From positions 270,856-334,855 of the forward strand of contig JAMPFT010000001.1 in assembly GCA_023664305.1 (NCBI GenBank): DNA of 64,000 bases. The letters are read 5' to 3'. The notes beneath the pieces are model-generated. The model did not search any database, had not been told where the DNA came from, and saw nothing but the letters and a program-made list of their open reading frames with translations. Made by a program: the position numbers and the translations under genes. Shown here piece by piece: positions 37,858-46,635 of this stretch. Numbering within the stretch: position 1 is the stretch's first letter; each line of letters begins with the position of its first letter. This DNA is from a bacterium (GTDB lineage Bacteria; Bacillota; Clostridia; Lachnospirales; Lachnospiraceae).

Positions 37858-37998
37858 TCAGCCTTTGTGTAATTTTCTCATAAGTCGCTTTGCTCTCCAC
37901 CGAGGTCAAATCCATCTCATCCGAATTTCTTTCGCCTCAATACGCCGCCCGGCATTCAAATTTTCCTCAGCAGACACACCGTCTCCACATAATTACCA
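37858..37998 (-). pseudogene. Degenerate second copy of an RlmD C-terminal segment
   Basis: Translation on the minus strand gives YVETVCLLRK, then, after a frame change, DLTSVESKATYEKI. The same order (VEVVCLLSKL, then DLTVAESKATYEEI) is found at the end of the intact RlmD gene near 39300-39430. Over about 120 bp the two stretches align with one 1-bp shift. It has no start and contains stops, so it is a remnant. Confidence 0.65.
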
Positions 37999-38064
37999 TT
38001 GTCCAAACCAACATCTAACAAATCACTTATTAACCTCGTCATTTTCATAAAAACAATTTTCCCG

Positions 38065-39087
38065 TTAATTCTTATCACTTTTTTTCACTGTGCTGTGAAG
38101 ATTTTTAATACTTTCTAAATATTCTTCTTCAACTGGCGACAAATTCTGTTCCTGATATTTTCTATATTCTTCTGTTGCTTTTTCGATTGCCTGTGCATGA
38201 CTTATTGTTCCAGCACCCTGTAACACCTTTTCACCTGTAGTTTTTAAAACATTATCAAGATGTTCCACATAATCCGCCATATACATAGGATTATGGCGCA
38301 TCGCTTGAATTTCAGCAAAATCAAAATATCCCGATACAATATTATTCAAAATTTTTAATTCTTCATCATTAAGATAATTTTTTGCAATGCTTATATCTTT
38401 CAACGCAGGAAAATCACCTGAAAAACTCTTTAATCCCATAAAAGGCTGCCCTGCATCAGCACGCTCATATATAATCTCCGCTGCCGTATGCCCATGTGCT
38501 GCATAGTGCAATTTGTTTTGCACCATTTTAAAAAATGCAATAGATTCACTGCTCTTCGGATTATAGTCAATACTTGTCGCATATAAATCAAGCACCTGTC
38601 GATACATAACCTTTTCAGATGAACGAATATCTCTTATACGATCCAATAACTCTTTCCAGTAATTACCGCCACCCAGATTTTTCAGCCGCTCATCATCCAT
38701 TGTGAAACCTTTTATCATATACTCTTTTAAACGTTCCGTAGCCCATCGGCGGAAATTCGTAGCAATTTTAGATTTCACTCTATATCCAAGCGAAATAATC
38801 ATATCAAGATTATAGTGGATTGTATTATATTTCTTTCCATCAGCCGCAGTTGTTCGGAATTTCCGAACAACTGACTCTTCATCCAATTCTTCCTCTTCAA
38901 AAATATGCCTGATATGCTCGCTGATATTAGATTTACTTGTCTGATACAACTCACATAATTGTGCCTGTGTAAGCCAAACAGTCTCGCTTTCAAATTTAAC
39001 GTCAATTTTTGTATGTCCATCCTCCGTTTGATATATGAGAATTTCATTTCCGACAATATCGGAACCGCTTTTTTTATCCTCCATCAT
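38065..39087 (-). CDS. RhuM family protein
   Basis: About 340 residues. The N-terminal part carries the RhuM pattern (VWLTQAQLCELYQTSKSNISEHI, with later VRKFRTTAADGKKY and YNLDMIISLGYRVKS). The C-terminal half has a Fic-like/helical look with GHTAAEIIYERADA. RhuM proteins occur in pathogenicity and defence islands; biochemical function is not established. AT-rich against its neighbours and placed between two RlmD-tail copies, consistent with acquisition. The start is the first of two ATGs, with GGAGGAGGA upstream; longer starts lack such a site. Confidence 0.88.
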   Translation of the reverse strand: MMEDKKSGSDIVGNEILIYQTEDGHTKIDVKFESETVWLTQAQLCELYQTSKSNISEHIRHIFEEEELDEESVVRKFRTTAADGKKYNTIHYNLDMIISLGYRVKSKIATNFRRWATERLKEYMIKGFTMDDERLKNLGGGNYWKELLDRIRDIRSSEKVMYRQVLDLYATSIDYNPKSSESIAFFKMVQNKLHYAAHGHTAAEIIYERADAGQPFMGLKSFSGDFPALKDISIAKNYLNDEELKILNNIVSGYFDFAEIQAMRHNPMYMADYVEHLDNVLKTTGEKVLQGAGTISHAQAIEKATEEYRKYQEQNLSPVEEEYLESIKNLHSTVKKSDKN

Positions 39088-39255
39088 CCAGTCCTCCTCC
39101 GTTCCATTAATTTCTTGCATAAACAATTTTGCTTTCTTCCCCATAAAATTATCAGCTATCAAGACTTGTATTCAATCATAGTTCTCAAGCAGGTTTCGGT
39201 ATTGCCGTTCAAAATGAGGTCTGCCTACTCTAACGGTGTACTTTAATTCAAATAG

Positions 39256-39339
39256 TCAAACCTTCAATCCCGTATGCTCCAATACATATTCCCTGATTTC
39301 CTCATAGGTGGCTTTACTTTCCGCAACGGTCAAATCAAG
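39256..39339 (-). pseudogene. In-frame RlmD tail cut off by a TAG stop
   Basis: Directly after the RlmD stop (TAG at 39340-39342) the same frame continues for 27 codons as LDLTVAESKATYEEIREYV and a short end, then a TGA. Many clostridial homologues, as I recall them, carry this tail as part of the protein. The stop codon therefore seems to have shortened the gene. Confidence 0.55.
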
Positions 39340-40788
39340 CTATTCCATATCCAACTCTGCATCAATATGTTTACCAGATTTAAGTTTGGAAAGCAGACAG
39401 ACAACTTCCACATTCCCCGTCCACGGGAACTGATCCACCGCCACCGCCTTCTCCATCCGATAGCCGCCTGCGAAAAAGACCTCCAGGTCCCGGACAAGGC
39501 TCGTGGGCTTGCAGGAAATATAGACGATGCGCTCTACGCCGTAGCGGAGAATCTTTGGCAGGGCTTTGGGGTGGATGCCGTCCCGGGGCGGATCCAGAAT
39601 GATCAGATCCGGCTTTTCTTCGATCTCATCCAGTACCTTCAGCACATCCCCCGCCAAAAACGTGCAGTTATCCAGACCGTTGTCCGCAGCGTTTTGCCTC
39701 GCCGCTTCCACCGCCTCCTCCACAAGCTCCACGCCGATCACCTTTTCTGCCACGGGCGCCATCATCTGCGCGATGGTGCCGGTGCCGCTGTAGAGATCAT
39801 AGACTGTCTTTCCCTTTCCGCCCGACTCCTCCGAAATATCTCCCACATACTCCCGCACAGTCTCGTAAAGTACCTCCGCGCCGTGGGAATTGGTCTGGAA
39901 AAAGGAAAAGACGGATATTTTAAAGCGGAGTCCCAAAAGCTCTTCATAAAAAAAATCCCTGCCCCAAAGCACTTCCGTCCTGTCGCTCTGCACCACATCC
40001 GCCTGAGAATCATTGATAATATGTAAGATACCGGCAAAACGGCCCTGTAGCTTTCCCTCTCTTTCAAGAGACAGCAGCGCGTCGCAAAAGCCCTGGATCA
40101 GCTCCTCCTCCCCGCCGCTTTGTATCTCCCGGGAGGCAGTCACAAGCGCCGCAAGGATCTCTCCCGTTTTGGAGGCCTTTCGCACCAGCAGATGCCGTAG
40201 ATACCCTTCCCTGCGGAGTCTGTGATAATATCCTGTTCCGCGGTCTGTAAAATAGCTTAGCGCCGTGCCGAGGATCAGACGGTAGTCGGCATCCGCGAGC
40301 CTGCAGTCGTCTACCGTCACCACGTCGTAAAAGCTTCCGCGCTTATGCATCCCGAGCGTAAGCGGACCGTCTTTTTCCTCGTCTCCGAAAGAAAATTCCA
40401 TCTTATTCCGATACTCATATTCTTTCGGGCTTCCCTTGATTCCCTCCCATTTCCAGGAAGCATTTTGTCCCGGCACGCCGTCCAAAAGCTTTTTTACCTG
40501 TTCTCCTTTCAGCTTCAGCTGTGCCTCGTAGGAAAGAGAAAGGTAAGTGCATCCTCCGCACACGCCAAAATGGGAACACGGACAGCCGGTCTCCAGAGGC
40601 GATTTTTCTATCACCTCCAAAAGACGGCCTTCCGCCCTCCCGTTTCTCACTTTATTGACAATAAGCTTGATCTTCTGTCCGGGCAGGCTGTTTTTTACAA
40701 TGACGGCGCCCTCCCCCGTGTCCGCGATACCCTTGTTGGGGAAGTCTACCCTCTCGACTGTAGCCTCATATACCTGACCCTTTTTCAT
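39340..40788 (-). CDS. rlmD: 23S rRNA (uracil-5-)-methyltransferase RlmD/RumA-like
   Basis: 482 residues. An N-terminal TRAM domain (EATVERVDFPNKGIA) is followed by a 4Fe-4S cluster site (CPC, then CGGC at 69-80, with a further Cys in VDDCRL). The SAM domain shows DLYSGTGTIAQMMAP and ILDPPRDGIHPKAL, and the nucleophile Cys is in YISCKPTSLVRDL. It methylates a uridine in 23S rRNA. The C-terminal tail is cut by a TAG (see the 39256-39339 entry). It starts 5 bp after the stop of the small acidic membrane protein gene. Confidence 0.93.
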   Translation of the reverse strand: MKKGQVYEATVERVDFPNKGIADTGEGAVIVKNSLPGQKIKLIVNKVRNGRAEGRLLEVIEKSPLETGCPCSHFGVCGGCTYLSLSYEAQLKLKGEQVKKLLDGVPGQNASWKWEGIKGSPKEYEYRNKMEFSFGDEEKDGPLTLGMHKRGSFYDVVTVDDCRLADADYRLILGTALSYFTDRGTGYYHRLRREGYLRHLLVRKASKTGEILAALVTASREIQSGGEEELIQGFCDALLSLEREGKLQGRFAGILHIINDSQADVVQSDRTEVLWGRDFFYEELLGLRFKISVFSFFQTNSHGAEVLYETVREYVGDISEESGGKGKTVYDLYSGTGTIAQMMAPVAEKVIGVELVEEAVEAARQNAADNGLDNCTFLAGDVLKVLDEIEEKPDLIILDPPRDGIHPKALPKILRYGVERIVYISCKPTSLVRDLEVFFAGGYRMEKAVAVDQFPWTGNVEVVCLLSKLKSGKHIDAELDME

Positions 40789-40792
40789 CAGC

Positions 40793-41059
40793 TTATTCTT
40801 CTCCCTCGTCTACGAAGAAGTCCTCGTCATCCTCTTCCGCTTCCTCGTCTTCAAAGTCGTCCTCGAAATCATCCTCAAAGTCGTCCAGATAGTCGGGAGT
40901 AAAATACCGGTACACGGCATATGCGATCGCCGCAACCGCCGCTATGGCTCCGATCACCGCAAGGGCGCAGACCACCGGATTACACTTTTTCTTCTCTTCC
41001 TTCTTACCGAGAAGCTCCGTCAGTTTTGCCGTCTCAAGTAAATTTTCAAGCTTGTTCAT
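40793..41059 (-). CDS. Small membrane protein with acidic tail, 88 aa
   Basis: A short N-terminal helix, one transmembrane span at about 27-49 (NPVVCALAVIGAIAAVAAIAYAV, shortened here to its central part) and a very acidic C-terminal tail made of repeated DDFED units. The tail could bind cations or basic proteins. AAGGAGG precedes the ATG. Function unknown. It is probably co-transcribed with rlmD, since the gap is 4 bp. Confidence 0.8.
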   Translation of the reverse strand: MNKLENLLETAKLTELLGKKEEKKKCNPVVCALAVIGAIAAVAAIAYAVYRYFTPDYLDDFEDDFEDDFEDEEAEEDDEDFFVDEGEE

Positions 41060-41130
41060 AGGATACCTCCTTAACAATTTTGCCGTCTTCCTATAGGATA
41101 TCACATTTACGTCAAAATTACTACAATCTT

Positions 41131-43488
41131 TTAGATTCTTTTCAATTTTGCAAAGGATGCGTACATAATTTTTTGTCCCGCTTTGTCAAAATGCACGGTT
41201 ACTTTGTAATCTCTGGGTTCCCTGACCAGGTTTAATACGGTGCCTTCCCCGTACTTGACGTGGGATACCCTGTCTCCCGCCGCGTAATCCGGTTCTTCGC
41301 CCGGCTGCACAGGTACTCCTTTGGAGATACCCGCCAGTCGGTTCAGGCTGCCGATCTCCTTCGCGATATAGGGCTTGTCCGCCTTGGCCGTGGCCTTGGG
41401 ACGGAGAACCGCCCTGGGACGGAAATCATAATTTCCCCTGTCCCCCCGGCTGCCCGCGTTCAGGTCGGCCTCATATCCCGACGCCTCCCTACCGGCCGCG
41501 CCCAACCCGATCATGCTCTCCAGCATCTTTCGGTCGCCCTGCGAACGCTTCCTTTCGGGCATCTCCTGATCGAGCAGCTCGACCGGGATCTCCCGCACAA
41601 ATCTGCTCACAGGATTGTACTGTGTCTCTCCCCGGATCATGCGGGTTCTGGCACAGGTGAGCGTCAGCTCGTTCATCGCCCGCGTAATCCCTACATAAGC
41701 AAGACGTCTCTCCTCCTCGATATCCTCATCCTCGTCGGTTCGGATTGCCGCCTGTCCCGGAAACAGTCCGTCCTCCAGTCCCGTCAGATAAACGCAGGGA
41801 AACTCCAGTCCCTTGGCGGAATGCAACGTCATAAGCAGTACTCTGTTATCCCCCTCCGCTACATTATCGATGTCCGCCACCAGGGCCACCTCAGCCAAAA
41901 ACTCGGTCAGTCCGGCTTCCTCATGGGACTCCTGAAAATCCGCCGCCTTGGCAATCAATTCATCCACGTTGGCGATCCGGTCATCCGCCGTCTCCTCATC
42001 GTTTTCCTGAAGATACGCGGCGTATCCGATCCTGTCAACGATCTCCCGGATCAGCTCCGGAACCGTCATCCCGGCGGAGGCTTTTCGAAAGCTTTGAATC
42101 AGCTGCACAAAGGGACGTATCTTCACGGAAGCCTTCCCCAGGCTCATGATCTCATCCGCCAGCTCCATGGCGTCAAACAGTCCCACATCCCGCATCTGCG
42201 CATAGTCGTCCAGCTTTCCCAGCGTTGCCGCTCCGATGCCCCGTTTGGGGATATTGACGATTCTGCGCACCGCCACCTCGTCCCTTCCGTTGTCAACGGT
42301 CTTTAAGTAGGCCAGAATATCCTTGATCTCCGCCCTGGCGTAAAAGTTGGTTCCGCCCACGACGTTATAGGGAATCCCCTCTAAAACCATGCGCTCCTCC
42401 AGCGCCCGGGCCTGGGCGTTCGTCCGATAGAGAACCGCGCAGTCCTTATACTGCGCCCCCTCCCTGCGGACCTTTCCGGCCACATCGCCAGCCACATATT
42501 CCGCCTCCTCGTAGGCGGTGTCAAACTGACGGAAGGTAACCTTTTTCCCCTCTCCCCTGTTCGTCCAAAGGGTCTTCTCCTTCCGCCCTTTGTTGTTTCG
42601 GATCACCGCGTTTGCCGCGTCCAGGATGCGCTGCGTCGAGCGGTAATTCTGCTCCAGCCTGATAACCCCGGCCTCCGGAAAATAGTTTTCAAAATCCAGA
42701 ATATTCCGGATATTGGCTCCGCGGAACCGATAGATCGACTGGTCGTCGTCCCCCACCACACAGAGATTACGGTATTTCTGCGCCAACAGCCTGACCAGCT
42801 CAAACTGGGCCGTATTGGTATCCTGATACTCGTCCACCATGATATACTGAAACCGCTCCTGATAGGAGTCCAGAATCTCCGGACAGTTTCGGAACAGCTC
42901 CACCGTTTTTACAATAATATCGTCAAAATCCAGCGCGTTGTTTTTCTTCAGCGTCTCCTGATATTCCCGGTATACCTTTGCGTAAACGGCCTTCCCGAAA
43001 TCGTAGGAAGCGTCCAGCTCGTACTCCCTGACGCCGATCAGATTGTCCTTTGCGGAGGATATGGCGTTTAAAAGCGCCCTCTCCCGGTAAGTCTTCGTGT
43101 CAATATCCAGACGCTTGCAGATCCCCTTCATCACCGTTTTCTGGTCATCCGTATCGTAGATGGTGAATCCGTTTTCAAATCCCAGCCTGTCGATGTGGCG
43201 GCGCAGAATGCGGACGCACAGCGAATGAAAGGTAGATACCCATACCTGATCCGCCCCAAACCCAACCAGGCCGTTTATCCTCTCCCGCATCTCTCCCGCC
43301 GCCTTGTTGGTAAAGGTGATGGCTAAAATATTCCAGGGCTTCACGCCAAGCTCGTCGATCAGATAGGCCACCCTGTGGGTCAGGCATCTCGTCTTGCCGC
43401 TGCCGGCTCCCGCCAGCAAAAGCAGAGGCCCTTCCGTCTGCAGGACGGCCTCCTTCTGCTCCCTGTTTAACGTATCGTAAATACTCAT
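41131..43488 (-). CDS. pcrA: ATP-dependent DNA helicase PcrA/UvrD
   Basis: 785 residues, superfamily 1A. Helicase motifs appear in order: LAGAGSGKT (I), DEYQDTN (II), VVGDDDQSIYRFRGA (III), EQNYRS (IV), LMTLHSAKGLEF (V) and VGITRAMNELTL (VI). The C-terminus ends with the Tudor-like PcrA domain (GDRVSHVKYGEGTV), which in Gram-positives binds RNA polymerase. It unwinds DNA 3' to 5' in repair and plasmid replication. An internal linker near 640-720 is variable and low in complexity. Confidence 0.97.
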   Translation of the reverse strand: MSIYDTLNREQKEAVLQTEGPLLLLAGAGSGKTRCLTHRVAYLIDELGVKPWNILAITFTNKAAGEMRERINGLVGFGADQVWVSTFHSLCVRILRRHIDRLGFENGFTIYDTDDQKTVMKGICKRLDIDTKTYRERALLNAISSAKDNLIGVREYELDASYDFGKAVYAKVYREYQETLKKNNALDFDDIIVKTVELFRNCPEILDSYQERFQYIMVDEYQDTNTAQFELVRLLAQKYRNLCVVGDDDQSIYRFRGANIRNILDFENYFPEAGVIRLEQNYRSTQRILDAANAVIRNNKGRKEKTLWTNRGEGKKVTFRQFDTAYEEAEYVAGDVAGKVRREGAQYKDCAVLYRTNAQARALEERMVLEGIPYNVVGGTNFYARAEIKDILAYLKTVDNGRDEVAVRRIVNIPKRGIGAATLGKLDDYAQMRDVGLFDAMELADEIMSLGKASVKIRPFVQLIQSFRKASAGMTVPELIREIVDRIGYAAYLQENDEETADDRIANVDELIAKAADFQESHEEAGLTEFLAEVALVADIDNVAEGDNRVLLMTLHSAKGLEFPCVYLTGLEDGLFPGQAAIRTDEDEDIEEERRLAYVGITRAMNELTLTCARTRMIRGETQYNPVSRFVREIPVELLDQEMPERKRSQGDRKMLESMIGLGAAGREASGYEADLNAGSRGDRGNYDFRPRAVLRPKATAKADKPYIAKEIGSLNRLAGISKGVPVQPGEEPDYAAGDRVSHVKYGEGTVLNLVREPRDYKVTVHFDKAGQKIMYASFAKLKRI

Positions 43489-43634
43489 AAATTCCTCCGG
43501 GCCTTTCCTCCCTGCCGCCTGTCTCAGATACGGCTGTCCCCGTCAGGGCGTCCTCTCATTCCGGTCCGCATTCCTTTTCCCGGATACTGTCGTCCTTGTT
43601 AAAAACGTCCCTTTTCTCCGGCCTGCATCCTTTC

Positions 43635-44972
43635 TCAGATACGGTCGCCCTCGTCAAAGATGTCTCCGCATTCCGGACAGAATTTGGGCGGGTGCGCGGG
43701 ATCCTCCGGTTCCCAGCCGCACTTGTCGCACTTATAAAGCGGAGCGCCCTCCGGCTTTCTTTTCCCGCATTCCTGACAGAATTTACCCTGATTGATATGT
43801 CCGCAGGAGCAGGTCCAGCCTGCGCCCGCAGGCTTTGCGCTGCCGCATTCCCCGCAGAATTTTCCCCTGTTGTCCGTCTTGCCGCAGGAACAGGTCCAGC
43901 CTAAGACCGCCCCGGGATTCTGCATCTGCACGGCGGATGTCTGCTGCGCGCTTCCCGTCATACCGTTCATTCCGCCGCCCATCATATTGCTCATCATGCC
44001 CATGGCCATCATATTCATGGCCCCTTCCATTGCCGCCCCGCCGGCTCCCTGGCCGCTCCCGCCGGTCTTCTCCAGCATGGACGCAAAGGCCTCCGTCTTT
44101 CTGGCCGCCTGCATATCGGCATTGCGAAGCATCGCGGTATCCTGCCATTTCTGGAACCTCGCCTTGTCCTCCGCCGGTATATCGGAGGAGTTGATTGACA
44201 TACTCACCATCCGGATGCCGCGCAGTCCCGTCCATTTTTCCGTCAGCGCCTCGGAGAGCAGACTGCAGATCTGCTCGGAAAAGCCGGGAAGCTCGTAAGG
44301 TCTCACGCCCTGGGCGGAAATTTTCGCAAGCGCAGGCTGCAGGGACGTCAGCAGCTCGCTCTTTAAGGTCGCCAAAAGCTCCGTCTTCTGATATCTATCC
44401 GACACGTTTCCGCAGACATTGGTATAAAACAGGATGGGATCCACAATCCGGAACGTATACTGCCCGTTTACCTTTACCGCCGTATCAAAGTCAAACCCGG
44501 TATTTCGGTCCAGCACCCGGAAAGGAATCGGCGTCGGCGTTCCGAACAGATTGTTCAGGATTTCTTTGGTATTAAAGAAATAAACCCGCTGATCCTTTGC
44601 CGCATTTCCCCCAAACGCAAAACGTCTTCCGAGAGCGCTGAAGCTGCTCTTGATACTCTCGCCCAGATCTCCGTAAAACAGACTGGGCTCCGTAGAATTA
44701 TCATAAACAAACTCTCCCGCCTCCGCGCAGACGTCCACGATTCCGCCCTGATCCACGATCAGCATGCACTGCCCCTCGTTGACCGCCACCACGGAGCCGT
44801 TTGAAATAATATTGTCCGCGCCCTTCGTGTTGCTGTTCCTGCCTTCCGCCGCCTTTCTGCGGCCCTTCACCATAAGCACGTCGTTGGAAAGCGAATCACA
44901 GTAAAAAAACTCTCTCCACTGGTCGGCCAACAGTCCTGAAAGTGCATCCTTTGCTGCTTTGATCAATCCCAT
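43635..44972 (-). CDS. SPFH-domain protein with double zinc ribbon (YdjL/YdjI-like)
   Basis: 445 residues. The first 280 residues form the SPFH/virion-core-type domain (CMLIVDQGGIVDV, FRIVDPILFYTNV). A Met/Gly-rich linker (about 310-350) follows, then zinc ribbons (WTCSCGKTDNRGKFCGECG, WTCSCGHINQGKFCQECG) and a final C-terminal ribbon. Relatives sit near membranes and help stress or phage-shock responses; the role here is not known. A promoter lies upstream (45017-45045). Confidence 0.88.
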   Translation of the reverse strand: MGLIKAAKDALSGLLADQWREFFYCDSLSNDVLMVKGRRKAAEGRNSNTKGADNIISNGSVVAVNEGQCMLIVDQGGIVDVCAEAGEFVYDNSTEPSLFYGDLGESIKSSFSALGRRFAFGGNAAKDQRVYFFNTKEILNNLFGTPTPIPFRVLDRNTGFDFDTAVKVNGQYTFRIVDPILFYTNVCGNVSDRYQKTELLATLKSELLTSLQPALAKISAQGVRPYELPGFSEQICSLLSEALTEKWTGLRGIRMVSMSINSSDIPAEDKARFQKWQDTAMLRNADMQAARKTEAFASMLEKTGGSGQGAGGAAMEGAMNMMAMGMMSNMMGGGMNGMTGSAQQTSAVQMQNPGAVLGWTCSCGKTDNRGKFCGECGSAKPAGAGWTCSCGHINQGKFCQECGKRKPEGAPLYKCDKCGWEPEDPAHPPKFCPECGDIFDEGDRI

Positions 44973-45016
44973 TTGTTTATCCTCCGGTTCCTGACATTTT
45001 TTCGGTTCATTTATTC

Positions 45017-45045
45017 ATTCTATCAAATTTTCCGGTTTCTCTCAA
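45017..45045 (-). promoter_or_regulatory. Promoter of the SPFH gene
   Basis: TTGAGA, 17 bp, TAGAAT on the minus strand, about 45 bp before the start codon. Confidence 0.65.
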
Positions 45046-45159
45046 CAGATTTCGGAAATAATCTTTGCGAATCTTCTTTACAAACCCGTTTGATTTTACT
45101 AAACTAAAAAGAGATTGCTGTTTGAGGCATATAAATTATCACAAAGGAAGTAAACTGAC

Positions 45160-45651
45160 ATGGGAAAAAAGGCGACAAAGGCTGCTGACAATATGTACTA
45201 TCTGGCGCGCTGCGAGGCCGCGGAGGGCAACGAGGACTTTTCCAGCCGCGAGAAGGCGGCGGAGATCATCGGCATCGACCGAACCAGGCTGGCCCGGATC
45301 GAGCTGGATACGATCTCTCCCTATCCGGAGGAGGTTAAGGCGATGGCGGAGGCCTACAATGTGCCGGAGCTCTGTAATTCCTACTGTGCAAGGGAATGTC
45401 CCATCGGGCGCAGTACCGTCCCGGAGGTCACCATCGACGACTTCGACCGGCTGGCGCTGAAGGTGCTGGGTTCTCTGAAGGACATCGATTCTCTGCGGGC
45501 GTCCCTGATCGCCATATCCGAGGACGGCGTGATCGAGGAGGATGAGCGCCCGGCCTTCCAGGAAATCCTAAATTCGCTGGAAAAGATCAGCACCAACGCA
45601 AAGGCGCTGCAGCTCTGGGCGATCAAGAATATCCGATTGAAAAATGGGTAA
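45160..45651 (+). CDS. XRE-like helix-turn-helix regulator
   Basis: 163 residues. Residues about 26-60 resemble an XRE helix-turn-helix (SSREKAAEIIGIDRTRLARIE, then YPEEVKAMAEAY). A Cys-containing segment (CNSYCARECPIG) follows, then a helical C-terminal half. It is likely a DNA-binding regulator, but target and signal are unknown. AAAGGAAG lies 9 nt before the ATG. The P-loop gene follows 78 bp later on the same strand, so the two may form a small unit. Confidence 0.78.
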   Translation: MGKKATKAADNMYYLARCEAAEGNEDFSSREKAAEIIGIDRTRLARIELDTISPYPEEVKAMAEAYNVPELCNSYCARECPIGRSTVPEVTIDDFDRLALKVLGSLKDIDSLRASLIAISEDGVIEEDERPAFQEILNSLEKISTNAKALQLWAIKNIRLKNG

Positions 45652-45729
45652 AGATTCAGCCGGCGACATGACGGGAAGCGCGCACCAATTGACGGGTATG
45701 CGCGGGGAAGGCACGCAAAGGGTATAAAA

Positions 45730-46422
45730 ATGAAAATAGCGATAAGCGACAATCTAATCCGACACTACCTGCAGAATGTCTATTTTATAAACGGACACAG
45801 CTACGCGGGAAAGTCCACCATGGTAAAAATGCTGGCCGAACGGTACGACATGATTGCCTGCGGGGAAAATTACCACGACGTATTTCCGCGAGAGAAGCTG
45901 TCCCGCTGGAAGCAGCCGGGACTCTGCTATTTCGATACGATGAGCGGCTGGCAGGAATGGCTCGGCATGACCCCGGAGGAGCACTGGAACTGGATGGAGC
46001 AGATTTCCAGGGAATGCGTGGAGGTTGAAATACTGGAGCTGCTCAAATTGGCGGCCTCCGGGAAAAGGATTATCGTGGATACCAATATCCCTCCTGATGT
46101 GCTGAGAGGAATTTCCTCTTATCACCGCGTCGCCATCCTGCTCTGCGATCCGCCGGACGTCTGTTTTACCCGTTTTTTTGACCGGGACGACCCGGACAAG
46201 AAATTTATGATGGAGCAGATTCAGCTTTGCCCCGATCCGGAAGCCGCACTGAAGAATTTTAATTCCTGGTCATTGTATCATCCCCCGTTGGAAACCGACT
46301 GGGCGCATACGGGCTTTTTTACCTATACCCGCTCCGATTTTGAAAGGGATACCCGGGAAGAAATGCTGTCGGCCCTGGCGGAGCATTTTGGATTGCAAAG
46401 AGCGCTGCCGGTTTCCCGGTAA
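45730..46422 (+). CDS. P-loop kinase-like protein, 230 aa
   Basis: A Walker A motif GHSYAGKST is at 22-30 and an IIVDTNIP segment near 115 fits a Walker B. The rest is helical with a Trp-rich middle (WQEWLGMTPEEHWNWME). It resembles shikimate-kinase-like or CPT-like small NTP-dependent kinases, but I cannot name a substrate. AAGGG lies 7 nt before the ATG. It ends just before the structured element at 46475. Confidence 0.75.
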   Translation: MKIAISDNLIRHYLQNVYFINGHSYAGKSTMVKMLAERYDMIACGENYHDVFPREKLSRWKQPGLCYFDTMSGWQEWLGMTPEEHWNWMEQISRECVEVEILELLKLAASGKRIIVDTNIPPDVLRGISSYHRVAILLCDPPDVCFTRFFDRDDPDKKFMMEQIQLCPDPEAALKNFNSWSLYHPPLETDWAHTGFFTYTRSDFERDTREEMLSALAEHFGLQRALPVSR

Positions 46423-46474
46423 CGCTCCTCTTTTTGTCTTCCCGTCATGCCGCCTGCGGCGGCACAAACAATTG

Positions 46475-46633
46475 GTGCAAATCCGGAAGAACGCCTGCCC
46501 AAAGAGGTGGGCTACGCCCCCTCTTGGCGTTCTTCAAGTTGCTTTAGCAACTTGTGCAATTTAGATTTTCTTAGCAGGCGTCCTAAGAGGGTGTGTAAAC
46601 ACCCCTCTTTGACCGCTTAGAAAATCTTTGCAC
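46475..46633. repeat. Multi-hairpin element closed by GTGCAAA/TTTGCAC
   Basis: An outer 7-bp pair (46475-46481 with 46627-46633) encloses three hairpins: 46488-46533 (AGAACGCC/GGCGTTCT, with nested AAGAGG/CCTCTT and GGGC/GCCC), 46536-46553 (AAGTTGC/GCAACTT) and 46564-46626 (GATTTTCTTAGC with its near-complement, plus nested AAGAGGG/CCCTCTT). Almost every base is paired, giving a four-way junction. It lies between convergent genes, 2 bp from the stop at 46636. It could be a small non-autonomous mobile element, a structured RNA or a bidirectional 3' structure. Confidence 0.7.
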
Positions 46634-46635
46634 AC

